DNA from: Maribacter algicola
GTDB taxonomy: Bacteria > Bacteroidota > Bacteroidia > Flavobacteriales > Flavobacteriaceae
Direction: 5' to 3'
DNA length: 64,000 nucleotides
Assembly (NCBI RefSeq): GCF_003933245.1
Contig: NZ_QUSX01000003.1
Span: 224,103 to 288,102, forward strand
Under the pieces are notes generated by a model that was given only the letters and a program-made list of their open reading frames with translations, was not told where the DNA came from and made no database searches. Made by a program: the position numbers and the translations under genes. Below are positions 18,846 to 28,437 of this stretch, one piece after another (the first letter of the stretch is position 1; each line of letters starts with the position of its first letter).

Positions 18846-19751
18846 TCAATTCAATTGCCTAAACTCTTGAGGAGAATGGCCCACCTTATTCTTAAAAAGA
18901 CGAGAAAAATGTTGCGGATATTTAAAACCCAATTCGTAGGCGATTTCACTAACTGATTTACCGGGGTCGAACACTTTCTCTTTTGCTACATCGATTAGCC
19001 GATTCTGAATGTACTCTTGAGCGGAATACCCAGTTTCTTTTTTGACCAAGTCGCCAAAATAATTGGAAGACAAATTTTGTTCCTCTGCGAAATAGCTGAC
19101 CGATGGGGTTCCCAACTCCTTGGCCTTACCAGTTTGGAAATAAGAATTCAAGGAAATGTCAAACCTCTGAATCACCCCAAGATTTTCCTTTTCCCGGGTA
19201 ATGAACTGCCGATCGTAGAACCTCATGCAGTATTTCAAAAATAGTTCAATACTGGCGACTACAAGTTCCTTACTGTGCTTGTCTATTCCGTATGAAAGCT
19301 CCGTTCGAATCTTATCAAAAAGATCCAACACCAATTGCCTTTCCTTTTTTGAGATATGAAGTGCTTCATGAGATAGATAAGAGAAAAATCCATAATCGCT
19401 GATTGTTTTTGCCAAATGGGTTCCATAAAGCAAATCTGGATGAAACAAAAGCGCATGGCCCGATGGTTTAAAACTTGCATCGATATGCCCAACATTCACT
19501 ACTTGTCCAGGTGCCAAAAAAACCAAGGTCCCATCTTGGTAGTCATAGTTTTGGCGACCATATCTTAAAATACAGCCCTCCCCTTGTTTCAGGAAAATTC
19601 CATAGAAATGGTAGCGGACAGCCTCCGCATTATCCTGTCCATCCATAATACCTTCAGAAAGATCATGAACACTTACGAGGGGGTGTAAGGTCGATAGATT
19701 AAATTTGGAACAATAATCATCCACTTTTACCAAATCTTTAATTGAGGCCAT
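18846..19751 (-). CDS. AraC family transcriptional regulator
   Basis: A 301-residue regulator with an N-terminal sensing domain (cupin-like; GTLVFLAPGQVVNVG near residue 85) and a C-terminal AraC double helix-turn-helix at about 205-300: YFAEEQNLSSNYFGDLVKKE as the first HTH and SVSEIAYELGFKYPQHFSRL as the second, followed by the family motif FKNKVGHSPQEFRQ. It sits convergently between the two molybdenum hydroxylase gene sets, so it may regulate one or both, but no operator is evident. The effector is unknown. Confidence 0.9.
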   Translation of the reverse strand: MASIKDLVKVDDYCSKFNLSTLHPLVSVHDLSEGIMDGQDNAEAVRYHFYGIFLKQGEGCILRYGRQNYDYQDGTLVFLAPGQVVNVGHIDASFKPSGHALLFHPDLLYGTHLAKTISDYGFFSYLSHEALHISKKERQLVLDLFDKIRTELSYGIDKHSKELVVASIELFLKYCMRFYDRQFITREKENLGVIQRFDISLNSYFQTGKAKELGTPSVSYFAEEQNLSSNYFGDLVKKETGYSAQEYIQNRLIDVAKEKVFDPGKSVSEIAYELGFKYPQHFSRLFKNKVGHSPQEFRQLN

Positions 19752-19964
19752 ACGATATTTTACTTTCTCCGAAAGTAGTTAAAGTTTTGTGAACAAACCA
19801 TTTAGCACTTCAAAATCAGTAAAAATGGTACGTTATTCCATAAATAAGGTAACTTACCCGTTCTAAATAATTCCTAAGTTTGAAATGCTTGTTTATGTCG
19901 AGTTCAACGAGCGATTTTTTATCTCTGATAAAATTTTAAAAGCAAACCCTTTAACACACACAAA

Positions 19965-20417
19965 ATGAAAAATTTAGTATTCGCACTTTTTTTAGTAGTA
20001 AGTAGCGCCAATACGTTTGCCCAAAATGGCACGATTGAAAATGAAATCAAGGAACTATCCAAACAAAAATGGCAATGGATGGCAGACAAGGATGTTGACA
20101 AACTGGCCGACCTGTTCCATGACAAATCAAAATTTGTACACATGAGTGGATCCTGGAAAAAGGACAGGGAACTTGAAATAATTAAGACAGGAAGCATTTG
20201 GTACAAAAATGCCGAGGTACATGATGTTGCAGTAGAGACCTTTGGGGATGATACTGTGGTACTTTGGAACCGTATTACGCTTACTGCCCATGTAAGGGGA
20301 AACGATGTTACTACGGAGTTTACTGTAACGGAATTCTATAAAAAAGAAGAGGGCGACTGGAAATTGCTTGACCTGACCTTTAGCAGTGTACGTGACACCC
20401 ATGAAATCGAACATTAA
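19965..20417 (+). CDS. Secreted NTF2-like (SnoaL/DUF4440) protein
   Basis: A 150-residue protein with a signal peptide cleaved near TFAQ and a cone-shaped NTF2-like fold of the DUF4440 type: KWQWMADKDVDKLADLFHD at the start of the domain, then strand pairs DDTVVLWNRITLTAHV and TTEFTVTEFYKKEEGDWKL. Many such proteins are small binding proteins or isomerase-like enzymes. It lies between the two hydroxylase modules, on the same strand as both. A TAAGTTTG box at 19875-19882 could be its -7 element. A role with the hydroxylases is only suggested by position. Confidence 0.75.
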   Translation: MKNLVFALFLVVSSANTFAQNGTIENEIKELSKQKWQWMADKDVDKLADLFHDKSKFVHMSGSWKKDRELEIIKTGSIWYKNAEVHDVAVETFGDDTVVLWNRITLTAHVRGNDVTTEFTVTEFYKKEEGDWKLLDLTFSSVRDTHEIEH

Positions 20418-20656
20418 TTTGTGGATGAAAAAAATCGTACCTTATAATCCAATTTAGTTAGGTAGTATGCCTGTTCTACAAAAGTAAATGTCAATCTATG
20501 CGGATAGAATCAAACAAAAACTTGTATCGATAATTAAAAAATTGATTTTCAAATATTTATATCCGATAGAAATTTAACACGAGAGCCTATAAAGAGTCCT
20601 GATTTACTTCTACAAAAGAAAAATATTAGTTATAATTTTAGATAAACATTCTTTTT

Positions 20657-21121
20657 ATGGCAACTTTCAATTTAAACATAAACGGTGAGGAACACAGCGT
20701 AGATGTAGATCCATCCACCCCCATGCTTTGGGTTTTACGAGACCACATCAAATTGGTCGGCACGAAATACGGTTGCGGTATCGCACAATGTGGTGCCTGT
20801 ACCATACACTTAGATGGCAATGCAGTTCGTTCGTGTCAATTGCCAGTTTCGGCAGTTGCCGACAAAGAAATAACAACTATCGAAGGGCTATCGGAAAACG
20901 GCGACCATCCTGTGCAAAAAGCGTGGTTGGAAGTGGATGTTCCCCAGTGTGGCTACTGCCAAGCGGGACAGATAATGTCCGCGTCCGCCTTATTAAAAAG
21001 GAATCCCAACCCTTCAGATGAAGAGATTGAAGCTGCCATGAACGGAAACATTTGTCGCTGCGGTACCTATATCCGAATCAAAAAAGCCATCAAAATGGCG
21101 GCTAATAGCAAAATAGCCTAA
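20657..21121 (+). CDS. Molybdenum hydroxylase small subunit, (2Fe-2S)x2 (IorA-type), copy 2
   Basis: A close paralogue of the small subunit at 16009: 154 residues with the same cluster motifs ([23 protein letters not shown]) and near-identical sequence from residue 16 onward. The N-terminal strand ([17 protein letters not shown]) and the extreme C-terminus are the main differences. It is followed after 11 bases by one large subunit and then by another, so it may serve two catalytic subunits. The 5' region from 20418 to 20656 has no gene. Confidence 0.92.
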   Translation: MATFNLNINGEEHSVDVDPSTPMLWVLRDHIKLVGTKYGCGIAQCGACTIHLDGNAVRSCQLPVSAVADKEITTIEGLSENGDHPVQKAWLEVDVPQCGYCQAGQIMSASALLKRNPNPSDEEIEAAMNGNICRCGTYIRIKKAIKMAANSKIA

Positions 21122-21132
21122 AAACAAAAACC

Positions 21133-23409
21133 ATGACACACGTAAAAACACCACTAGGAAGAAGAGCATTTCTAAAAAATACCGGTCTGGCCAGCGGCGG
21201 ATTGATCATTGGTTTTAGTTGGTTGAATTCCTGTAAACCCAAGGCAGTATCTGAAAAAGAGCTGGAGATGGCCTTGGAAATGCCCAAGGAATGGTCAGAA
21301 TTCAACAGCTATATCAAAATAGGCGAAAACGGGGTGGTGACCTTAATGGCGCCCAATCCGGAATTCGGTTCCAATGTAAAAACCTCCCTCCCCATGATTT
21401 TGGCCGAGGAATTGGATGTGGATTGGAAAATGGTCATCATTGAACAAGCAAATTTCCACCCCGAGAAATTCGACAGGCAATTTACAGGTGGAAGCCAAGG
21501 GGTCCGAAGAGGTTGGCCAGGTCTAAGGTTGGCCGGAGCAACCGCCCGACAAATGTTGCTTATGGCAGCTGCCCAACAATGGAACGTGCCAGTAGATGAA
21601 TTGAGCGCCAATAATGGAACCGTTCACCACGAAGCTAGTGGTCAGGAATTATCGTATGGTGTATTGGCCTCACTGGCAAAGAATATTGTTATTCCCGAGG
21701 AAAAAGAAATTCCTTTAAAGGCCGTGAGCGATTTTAAGATTGTAGGTGTTTCCAAAAAGAATGTCGATACCAAAAACATTATTACCGGAAAATCACTTTT
21801 TACCATAGACCTACAGGAAGAAGGCATGTTAGTGGCCATGGTCGCACTTCCTCCTTTTGGTATGAAGATTAAATCTTTGGATGGTTCGGCAGCGAAATCA
21901 ATGCCAGGAATTAAGGATGTGTTTACCATAAATGCCATTCCCGAAAACTACGATCGTAATGGCTTCGATGTATTTACACATGACGAAATCGCCGTAGTTG
22001 TTGGAAATAGTACTTGGGAGGTGATGCAGGCAAAGAAGGAATTGAAAATGGAGCTGGAACCAATTTCGGATTCTGAATTCGTGATGGCCGGTTTTAGGGG
22101 CAAAACCACTGTCAAAGTACCTGCCGGACTTGAAAGTACCAGCGATCATTATGCAAAAATGGAAGAAATGTCCCTGAAAAAAGCGAATGTCCTGAGAAGG
22201 GATGGAAACCCCGAAGCGGCATTTCAAAACGCGGACAAAATATTGGAGCGAACCTATACCGCGCCTTATTTGGCCCATAATTGCATGGAACCGGTCACTT
22301 GCTTTGCACACGTGACAGAAAATGAGGCTGTTCTGCATGCACCGATTCAGGCACCTGAGCTTATTTCCGGTACATTGAAAGCCAGATTGGGGCTTCCTGA
22401 GGACAACATACATATAAACCTGACCCGTATGGGGGGCGGTTTTGGTCAAAGGGCCTACGGTCACCATTTGGTAGAGGCAGCCGTTATTTCCCAAAAAATA
22501 AAGGCACCGGTGAAATTGGTCTATACCCGAGAAGACGATATGACCTACGGAATATACAGGCCTACCTACACCGCAACCTATAGGGCTGCCTTGGATAAGG
22601 ACAACAACCTCATAGGTTTCCATGTCCGCGGAGGTGGAATCCCTGAGCATCCCGTTGCGGCAAACCGTTTTCCGGCAGGAGCCATTGAAAATTATTTGGC
22701 CGAAGGATGGGCGTTGGAATCCAACATAACCATAGGGGCCTTTAGGGCACCCAGATCTAATTTTATTGCCGGGGCAGAACAGTCTTTTTTAGACGAATTG
22801 GCAGAATTGATGGGGAAAGACCCTATTGATTTTAGATTGGAGCTTTTGGATAGGGCCATAAAGAATCCTGTAGGCGAAAACAATGACTACGAAGCGGAAC
22901 GCTATGCAGGGGTATTGGAATTGGTAAAGGAAAAATCCGGTTGGAACGAAAGTCAAAAACCGGGAATCCATAGAGGGGTTTCAGCTTATTTCTGCCATAA
23001 CAGTTATGTAGCGCAAGTCTTGGAGTTATCCATGGACGGTGAAATGCCCAAAATGGAAAAGGTAACGGCAGCAATCGACTGTGGTATCGTCATAAACCCA
23101 GATTTCGCGATTAATATGGCCGAAGGCGGCATCGTTGATGGGATAGGAAACGCCCTATTTGGGGAAATGACCTTCACAAACGGTGTTCCCGACCATAAAA
23201 ACTTTGACACCTACAAAATGATTCGGTTTAAGGAGGCACCTGAAACCATCGATGTGCATTTTGTAAAGAATGAAATAGACCCCACTGGCCTGGGTGAGCC
23301 ACCCTTTCCTCCTATTTTCGGAGCTTTGGCAAACGCCCTCTATAAAGCCACGGGGCAACGGCACTATCAGCAACCCTTTATAACGGGCAAACAGCCATTG
23401 GTTGGATAA
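21133..23409 (+). CDS. Molybdopterin-binding large subunit, IorB-type, copy 2
   Basis: A 758-residue IorB paralogue with a Tat signal (GRRAFLK) and lipobox-like WLNSC. Moco-site segments are GGSQGVRRGWPGLR, TRMGGGFGQRAYGHH and GAFRAPRSNF; the catalytic Glu is in PTGLGEPPFPP. Compared with copy 1 it has a central insertion (about residues 315-345, PAGLESTSDHYAKMEE) and differs around residue 55 (LEMPKEWSEF). It sits between small subunit copy 2 and a third large subunit, with short gaps (11 and 33 bases), so the three form one transcription unit. Confidence 0.9.
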   Translation: MTHVKTPLGRRAFLKNTGLASGGLIIGFSWLNSCKPKAVSEKELEMALEMPKEWSEFNSYIKIGENGVVTLMAPNPEFGSNVKTSLPMILAEELDVDWKMVIIEQANFHPEKFDRQFTGGSQGVRRGWPGLRLAGATARQMLLMAAAQQWNVPVDELSANNGTVHHEASGQELSYGVLASLAKNIVIPEEKEIPLKAVSDFKIVGVSKKNVDTKNIITGKSLFTIDLQEEGMLVAMVALPPFGMKIKSLDGSAAKSMPGIKDVFTINAIPENYDRNGFDVFTHDEIAVVVGNSTWEVMQAKKELKMELEPISDSEFVMAGFRGKTTVKVPAGLESTSDHYAKMEEMSLKKANVLRRDGNPEAAFQNADKILERTYTAPYLAHNCMEPVTCFAHVTENEAVLHAPIQAPELISGTLKARLGLPEDNIHINLTRMGGGFGQRAYGHHLVEAAVISQKIKAPVKLVYTREDDMTYGIYRPTYTATYRAALDKDNNLIGFHVRGGGIPEHPVAANRFPAGAIENYLAEGWALESNITIGAFRAPRSNFIAGAEQSFLDELAELMGKDPIDFRLELLDRAIKNPVGENNDYEAERYAGVLELVKEKSGWNESQKPGIHRGVSAYFCHNSYVAQVLELSMDGEMPKMEKVTAAIDCGIVINPDFAINMAEGGIVDGIGNALFGEMTFTNGVPDHKNFDTYKMIRFKEAPETIDVHFVKNEIDPTGLGEPPFPPIFGALANALYKATGQRHYQQPFITGKQPLVG

Positions 23410-23442
23410 GAGGATAATGACCATAGTTAATACCCCAAAAGC

Positions 23443-25689
23443 ATGAATACCGTTAATACCAAAATAGGCCGACGATCTTTTATAAAGAACAGCACCTTGG
23501 CCGGTGGCGGATTGGTGTTGGGCTTTAGCTGGTTGGCTTCCTGCAAAATGTCTACTGAAGAAGTGAACCAACTACCCAAAGAATGGTTTAAAATCAATGG
23601 ATACTTAAAAATAGCGGACAATGGTCAGGTGACCATTCTATCACCCAATCCGGAAGGGGGCCAAAATGTAAAGACCTCCATGCCCATGATCGTAGCCGAT
23701 GAACTTGGAGTAGACTGGAAGGATGTCATTGTTGAACAAGCACCGTTGGACACAAATGCCTTTTCCTTCCAATTTTTGGGAGGAAGCCAATCCATCCGTC
23801 GCGGTTGGGACGGACTCCGTATGGCCGGCGCTTCGGCAAAAGCCATGTTGGTGACCGCGGTGTCCCAAGCTTGGCAAGTACCGATCGATGAAATTATTGC
23901 CGAAAACGGAATATTGCGACATAATGGTAGCGATAAAAGTATCTCCTACGGTGAAATGGCTTCAGCTGCAGCGCAGTTGGAAGTTCCAAAAGAAGTTACT
24001 CTAAAGGACATCAAGGATTTTACAATCATTGGTACCTCACAAAAAAATGTGGACGGACACAAAATAGTTACCGGAAAACCTCTATTTGGGGTAGACACCT
24101 ATAAAGAGGGCATGCTGACCGCCATGATCGTACATCCGCCTGCTTTCGGATTAAAGCTAACATCCATCGATGATAGCACAGCGAAAAACATGCCGGGCAT
24201 CCAAGATATTTTTACCATAAAGGTTTTCAACGACGACTATGAAAAGGCCTTCTTTGATACGCGGACCTTTAACGAAGTAGCGGTTATTGTAGGTAATTCC
24301 ACATGGGAAGTCATGAATGCCAAAAAGGTCTTGAAAATAGAATGTGAACCAATAGAAAGCAGTACGGACAACAGAGACCGATTTGGCCGAAAATGGAAGG
24401 AACATACCCCCGCCGGATTGGAAAGCACCTCCAAACATTATGCACAAATGGAAGGCCTAGCCTCCAAAAAGGCTACCGTTAAACGTAGGGATGGTAATCC
24501 GGAAATGGCCTTCAAAAATGCCACGAAGGTTATCGAGGCCACCTATACCGCTCCCTTTCTTGCCCACAATTGTATGGAGCCTATGAACTTTTTCGCTAAT
24601 GTCACGGATGATAAGGCAGTGCTCATTGGTCCATTGCAAAAACCGGAATTGACGGAACAGACCCTCTCGGCCAGATTAGGTATGCCCATTGAAAATATCG
24701 ATATTCAAATGACCCGTTTGGGCGGGGGTTATGGACGCAGGTCCTATGCACACTGGCTCGTGGAAGCGGCTCTCATTTCCCAAAAAATGAAAGCTCCGGT
24801 TAAACTGATTTACTCACGGGAAGATGATATGACGGATGGAATCTACCGTCCCTCCTACCAAGCTACGTATAGGGCAGGTTTGGATGCCGATAACAACCTC
24901 ATCGCCTTTCATGTGATTGCGGGCGGTATCCCTCAAAGCCCTTTGCATGAAAACAGATTTCCCGCAGGTGCCGTGGAACACTATTTGGCCGAGGATTGGA
25001 CTATAGATTCCAATATAACGGTAGGTTCTTTCAGGGCGCCCAGTTCCAATTTTATCGCTTGTGCCGAACAATCCTTTTTGGATGAAGTAGCCGAAGCGGC
25101 CGGAAAGGACCCCATTGATTTCCGATTGGAATTATTGGAACGAGCCCAAAACAATCCGGTTGGAGAAAACAACGACTATGAGCCCGAGCGCTATACAGGG
25201 GTACTGAAATTGGTCAAGGAAAAATCGGGTTGGGAAAACAAGAAGGGATTGTCCCGAGGAGTTGCCGCCTATTTTTGCCATAATTCCTACGCAGCACAAG
25301 TATTGGACCTCAAATGGGAGAATAATAAACCCGTAATAGAAAAAGTAACCTGCGCCGTCGATTGTGGCATCGTCATCAATCCAGATGCAGCCATTAATCT
25401 CGTCGAGGGTGGTATTGTTGATGGGATAGGAAATGCGCTCTATGGGGAAATTACTTTTAAGGACGGTGTTCCCCAGCAAAATAATTTTGACACCTACCGC
25501 ATGATTCGGATGGGCGAGGCCCCCAAGGAAATAGACGTGCATTTTGTTCAAAACAAAATTAATCCTACGGGATTGGGAGAACCCAGCTTTCCTCCTGTTT
25601 TTGCGGCCCTTGCCAACGCCATATACAAAGCCACGGGCAAACGTTCCTATCGCCAACCTTTTTTAAGGGACCGAGAAATTTTAGGATAA
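23443..25689 (+). CDS. Molybdopterin-binding large subunit, IorB-type, copy 3 (mosaic of copies 1 and 2)
   Basis: A 748-residue IorB paralogue without its own small subunit. It has a Tat signal (GRRSFIK) and WLASC lipobox-like site. Its first third is closest to copy 1 (KMSTEEVNQLPKEWFKING, VIVEQAPL), whereas the central insertion (PAGLESTSKHYAQMEG) and the C-terminal half (GENNDYEPERY, EGGIVDGIGNALYGE) follow copy 2. The catalytic Glu is retained in PTGLGEPSFPP and the Moco glycine motif is TRLGGGYGRRSY, so it is probably active. It is likely the second catalytic partner of small subunit copy 2. Confidence 0.88.
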   Translation: MNTVNTKIGRRSFIKNSTLAGGGLVLGFSWLASCKMSTEEVNQLPKEWFKINGYLKIADNGQVTILSPNPEGGQNVKTSMPMIVADELGVDWKDVIVEQAPLDTNAFSFQFLGGSQSIRRGWDGLRMAGASAKAMLVTAVSQAWQVPIDEIIAENGILRHNGSDKSISYGEMASAAAQLEVPKEVTLKDIKDFTIIGTSQKNVDGHKIVTGKPLFGVDTYKEGMLTAMIVHPPAFGLKLTSIDDSTAKNMPGIQDIFTIKVFNDDYEKAFFDTRTFNEVAVIVGNSTWEVMNAKKVLKIECEPIESSTDNRDRFGRKWKEHTPAGLESTSKHYAQMEGLASKKATVKRRDGNPEMAFKNATKVIEATYTAPFLAHNCMEPMNFFANVTDDKAVLIGPLQKPELTEQTLSARLGMPIENIDIQMTRLGGGYGRRSYAHWLVEAALISQKMKAPVKLIYSREDDMTDGIYRPSYQATYRAGLDADNNLIAFHVIAGGIPQSPLHENRFPAGAVEHYLAEDWTIDSNITVGSFRAPSSNFIACAEQSFLDEVAEAAGKDPIDFRLELLERAQNNPVGENNDYEPERYTGVLKLVKEKSGWENKKGLSRGVAAYFCHNSYAAQVLDLKWENNKPVIEKVTCAVDCGIVINPDAAINLVEGGIVDGIGNALYGEITFKDGVPQQNNFDTYRMIRMGEAPKEIDVHFVQNKINPTGLGEPSFPPVFAALANAIYKATGKRSYRQPFLRDREILG

Positions 25690-25702
25690 AAGATTATTCC
25701 CT

Positions 25703-26251
25703 TTACTGGATTTGATTTGTGAACAGTAAAAAAGGAAGGCCCTTATCATGGGCCTTTACAGGTCCAACTTCCATTAAGTTCAATCTGGTTAGTAATTTTT
25801 TCGAGCGCTCGTTATCTTCTGTAGTAACCGCAAGGATTTTGGTAAAACCCAGGGTATTCTTTCCGAATTGCATAACCGCCAAGGACGCTTCCATCATATA
25901 ACCGAACCCTTCAAATTCAGGTAACATGGCAAAACCAATATCAGGAGCATCCAGATAATCCCGTTGCAAAAATCCACAGATTCCAATGGGTTTGATCGAT
26001 TCCTTTAACGAGACTTTCCAAAGTCCGAATCCATTTTCACGGTAAGATTTCATTAACCTTCCTTCAATATAACAAACAGCATCTTCCTTATTTTTTATCT
26101 CACGGTCCCCGATATGTTCCAACCACGTTGGACTATTCAAGAGTTGAAAAAAGAAATCGGCATCCGTGATAGTCGCCTCATCTATTATTAATCTATCAGT
26201 ATATAGCTCCATTCTATTACTTGCCAAAACGTTCAAAAGAGGTTTCTTCAT
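25703..26251 (-). CDS. GNAT family N-acetyltransferase (RimJ/RimL type)
   Basis: A 182-residue acetyltransferase of the RimJ/RimL branch: TDRLIIDEATITDADFFFQL at the N-terminus, GLWKVSLKESIKPIGICGFL (strands 2-4), then DIGFAMLPEFEGFGYMMEA as the acetyl-CoA loop motif, and NERSKKLLTRLNLMEVG near the end. Such enzymes acetylate protein N-termini, small amines or antibiotics; the substrate here is unknown. The ATG at 26212 is an alternative start that removes 13 residues. The stop is 14 bases from the convergent iorB copy 3, with no obvious terminator between. Confidence 0.85.
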   Translation of the reverse strand: MKKPLLNVLASNRMELYTDRLIIDEATITDADFFFQLLNSPTWLEHIGDREIKNKEDAVCYIEGRLMKSYRENGFGLWKVSLKESIKPIGICGFLQRDYLDAPDIGFAMLPEFEGFGYMMEASLAVMQFGKNTLGFTKILAVTTEDNERSKKLLTRLNLMEVGPVKAHDKGLPFLLFTNQIQ

Positions 26252-26351
26252 TGTTGACTATGTTCATTGAATGATTTAAACGGTACAAAGGTGACCCCGA
26301 TACTAAGTTTAAAACATGAGGAATGTCTTGCATTGGTATTTTTTCTTCCTT

Positions 26352-27041
26352 TTAAACTCTCTTCAGTTCCTTTAAATACTTCTCAATATATGCTTCCTTT
26401 TGTTTACCCTTATACTGAACGATATACCTAGGATGGTCAAAGACCACAAAGGAATCGAACAATCGTGCCTCCTCGTTTATTTCCTTAAAAAATTTCTCGT
26501 TCCTTTTCCCCAAGATGTAACATACGGAAGTATCAATGCCAAAGGCTATTTGTTGCCGCAGTGTTGAAACGATAAATTCCTTGGTGGATTCAAACAATTG
26601 CGGGTAATCATAGTAATTGCAATTGACCCAATTTCCTTTTTTATTTTTTTCAATAAAGCCCAACGGACAGATGGAATTGATGTAAAACTTGCTATAAAAT
26701 TTTTCACTGCCGCCATAGGCCTTGATCATATCATAGACAAAAACGGAAGACGGTTCGTGGGTCTGTAGGGATGCAGTTTCAATGCCACATTCCTCTGATA
26801 AACGTTTCGTGTCCGTAAAAGGAATACCCGTAGCACCCGCCCCCAATCTTCCAGGGTTTATCCCCAATAGTATCCTTCGAGATTGGCTATCGCTAAAAAA
26901 TTTGGTGTAGAATTTTTCCAGAATTCCAAGCACCGTTTCATTTTCCTCAAAGGGATTCATCACCTGGATGTTTTCTCCTAAGGGTACGTTGAACGATAGG
27001 TTTTTATGAAAGGTGATGACTTTTTCCGCAAAAGTGGCCAT
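26352..27041 (-). CDS. Uracil-DNA glycosylase superfamily protein (SMUG-like, DUF4918)
   Basis: The motif LLGINPGRLGAGATGIPFTD resembles the active-site loop of SMUG1-type uracil-DNA glycosylases (GxNPGPxGxxxTGxPF), and FDHPRYIVQY near the C-terminus matches the DNA-intercalating motif with its conserved His-Pro. This suggests a base-excision glycosylase, though Bacteroidota members are usually named only as DUF4918 or UDG family. The start is taken at the ATG at 27041 (MATFAEKVI), removing 17 residues that do not look conserved. It starts about 80 bases from the stop of the quinone reductase-like gene on the same strand. Confidence 0.8.
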   Translation of the reverse strand: MATFAEKVITFHKNLSFNVPLGENIQVMNPFEENETVLGILEKFYTKFFSDSQSRRILLGINPGRLGAGATGIPFTDTKRLSEECGIETASLQTHEPSSVFVYDMIKAYGGSEKFYSKFYINSICPLGFIEKNKKGNWVNCNYYDYPQLFESTKEFIVSTLRQQIAFGIDTSVCYILGKRNEKFFKEINEEARLFDSFVVFDHPRYIVQYKGKQKEAYIEKYLKELKRV

Positions 27042-27119
27042 GTTAGGATTGATTTTGGGGGATAAACTACGAAACGATCCGCAGTTCCCCAAAGCGACTT
27101 GGAATTTGATACTAATGAA

Positions 27120-27704
27120 CTATTTATTTTTCTCCCCAAGACGCTCCACCTTTCGCAACCATTTTTCCCGAAAAGATTCCGACGAAAGCCTAATGGGGCC
27201 AATGGCTGTAACCTTTACGGATTTTACACCAATGAACTGCATGGTCAGTTTTCTCATGGCCGTATGGCTGGGACTCCCATTGAACAACCTATAATACCAG
27301 GGGGGCTGGTCCATGGTACAGATGATTCTTGCCGTCTTGCCTAGAAATAACCTATCCCACCATAGGGAACCTTCCCGTTTTTTGAAGGCAAAACCCGGAA
27401 GCAATACCCTATCCAAAAAACCTTTTAACAGAGCGGGCACGGAACCCCACCAAACAGGATACACCCAAACTAGGTGATCCGCCCATTTCAAACACTCTTG
27501 GGCCATTATTATATCCGGTTCCATCTCCGTACGTTTTCTATAGCCAAATTCCAGATTGGGATTAAAGCTCAATTCCCTTATTATGAGCTCCTTAACTTCA
27601 GCACCGGTGGCTACGGCCCCCTTTTTATAGGCTGCAGCTATGGCGAAATTGTAGCTTTCCTTGTCCGGATGGCCGTTGATAATCAGTATTTTTTTGGGTG
27701 GCAT
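27120..27704 (-). CDS. NAD(P)H-dependent oxidoreductase, flavodoxin-like fold (KefF/MdaB-like)
   Basis: A 194-residue flavoprotein of the NQO1/KefF/MdaB group. The FMN/FAD phosphate-binding start KKILIINGHPDKESYNFAIA and the flavin-ring segment VYPVWWGSVPALLKGFLDRVLLPG (two halves read here as YPVWWGSVPA and KGFLDRVL) are typical. It probably reduces quinones or similar electrophiles with NAD(P)H. There is no KefC-type antiporter nearby, so a regulatory role of that kind is not supported. It stands in a run of minus-strand genes with loose spacing. Confidence 0.88.
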   Translation of the reverse strand: MPPKKILIINGHPDKESYNFAIAAAYKKGAVATGAEVKELIIRELSFNPNLEFGYRKRTEMEPDIIMAQECLKWADHLVWVYPVWWGSVPALLKGFLDRVLLPGFAFKKREGSLWWDRLFLGKTARIICTMDQPPWYYRLFNGSPSHTAMRKLTMQFIGVKSVKVTAIGPIRLSSESFREKWLRKVERLGEKNK

Positions 27705-27789
27705 ATTTAGGTTTTTAGCGATTCACTTTTCAGAAGTGGACTGTTGCAATTTATACAGCTATTGGTTAAAACCACTACCCATAATATTT

Positions 27790-27915
27790 TTAAACAGATT
27801 GCTCATACGCCTCTTTAATCCAGGCTTTGAGTCTATCATCTACTTGGGACAATCCTATAAGTTGTACCCGGTGGGTATTTTTGGAAATCGAATAAATAGT
27901 GTTTCTTATTTTCAT
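27790..27915 (-). CDS. Possible small protein or gene remnant (41 residues)
   Basis: A short frame from ATG at 27915 to TAA at 27792-27790. The last residues read RLKAWIKEAYEQSV. A second, truncated copy of the same terminus (KAWIKKAYEQSV followed by a stop) is at 28438-28480 without a start. The repetition suggests that both are tails of a degraded duplicated gene, although the first could be a small expressed protein 18 bases behind the 27933 gene. I do not recognise the parent family. Confidence 0.35.
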   Translation of the reverse strand: MKIRNTIYSISKNTHRVQLIGLSQVDDRLKAWIKEAYEQSV

Positions 27916-27932
27916 AATAATTTTCAGAAATA

Positions 27933-28409
27933 CTATTCAAGAAGAGATCCAAACCAATTAGAAAATTTTTCCCTTTCAAAAGGAACTGTTAGTATGGGAT
28001 CATTCTCATAGTAGTTTGAAAAAACAACCATGTTTACATTTTTCTCACTTATGGCTGCAACCAAAATGACTGAACCACGACCAAGGTTATCACGAATTGC
28101 GAAAACCGTTACTTTTTTAATAGCCTGAATTCTATCTGTGAACTGCTTCCAACCTTCAGATTTATCTCCATAATTCAATATGGTTTCCAAAAATTTATCC
28201 TTACTATACCCTGCCCCATCATAATAGAATTCATAATGGTCATAATACTTTAGTACTTCCTCAGTGACCTTTTCCAAAGGTATATGAGGTACATCACTCT
28301 CAAGTTCTGTTGACCATAAAAATTGTTGCCCAAATAATGGTGAAATCATACCCAAGACACAAATATTTAAAACAAACCTTTGAAGACCTAACATTTTTAC
28401 GAATCTCAT
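27933..28409 (-). CDS. Secreted protein of unknown function (158 residues)
   Basis: The N-terminus has a signal peptide (basic MRFVKMLGLQRF, hydrophobic VLNICVLGMISPL, cleavage near FGQ). The mature part of about 130 residues is rich in aromatic residues (YYDHYEFYYDGAGYSKDKF), then has a strand-like segment KKVTVFAIRDNLGRGSVILVAA. I do not recognise the family. It is followed on the same strand by the 41-residue frame at 27790-27915. Base composition is more AT-rich than the neighbouring core genes. Confidence 0.55.
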   Translation of the reverse strand: MRFVKMLGLQRFVLNICVLGMISPLFGQQFLWSTELESDVPHIPLEKVTEEVLKYYDHYEFYYDGAGYSKDKFLETILNYGDKSEGWKQFTDRIQAIKKVTVFAIRDNLGRGSVILVAAISEKNVNMVVFSNYYENDPILTVPFEREKFSNWFGSLLE

Positions 28410-28437
28410 TTCTCTAGTAGTTTTATAAGTAGCATTC

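Noticed and set aside
21898..22650. A 250-residue minus-strand frame
   Set aside because: Antisense to iorB copy 2; no family features, cysteine/histidine-rich shadow composition.
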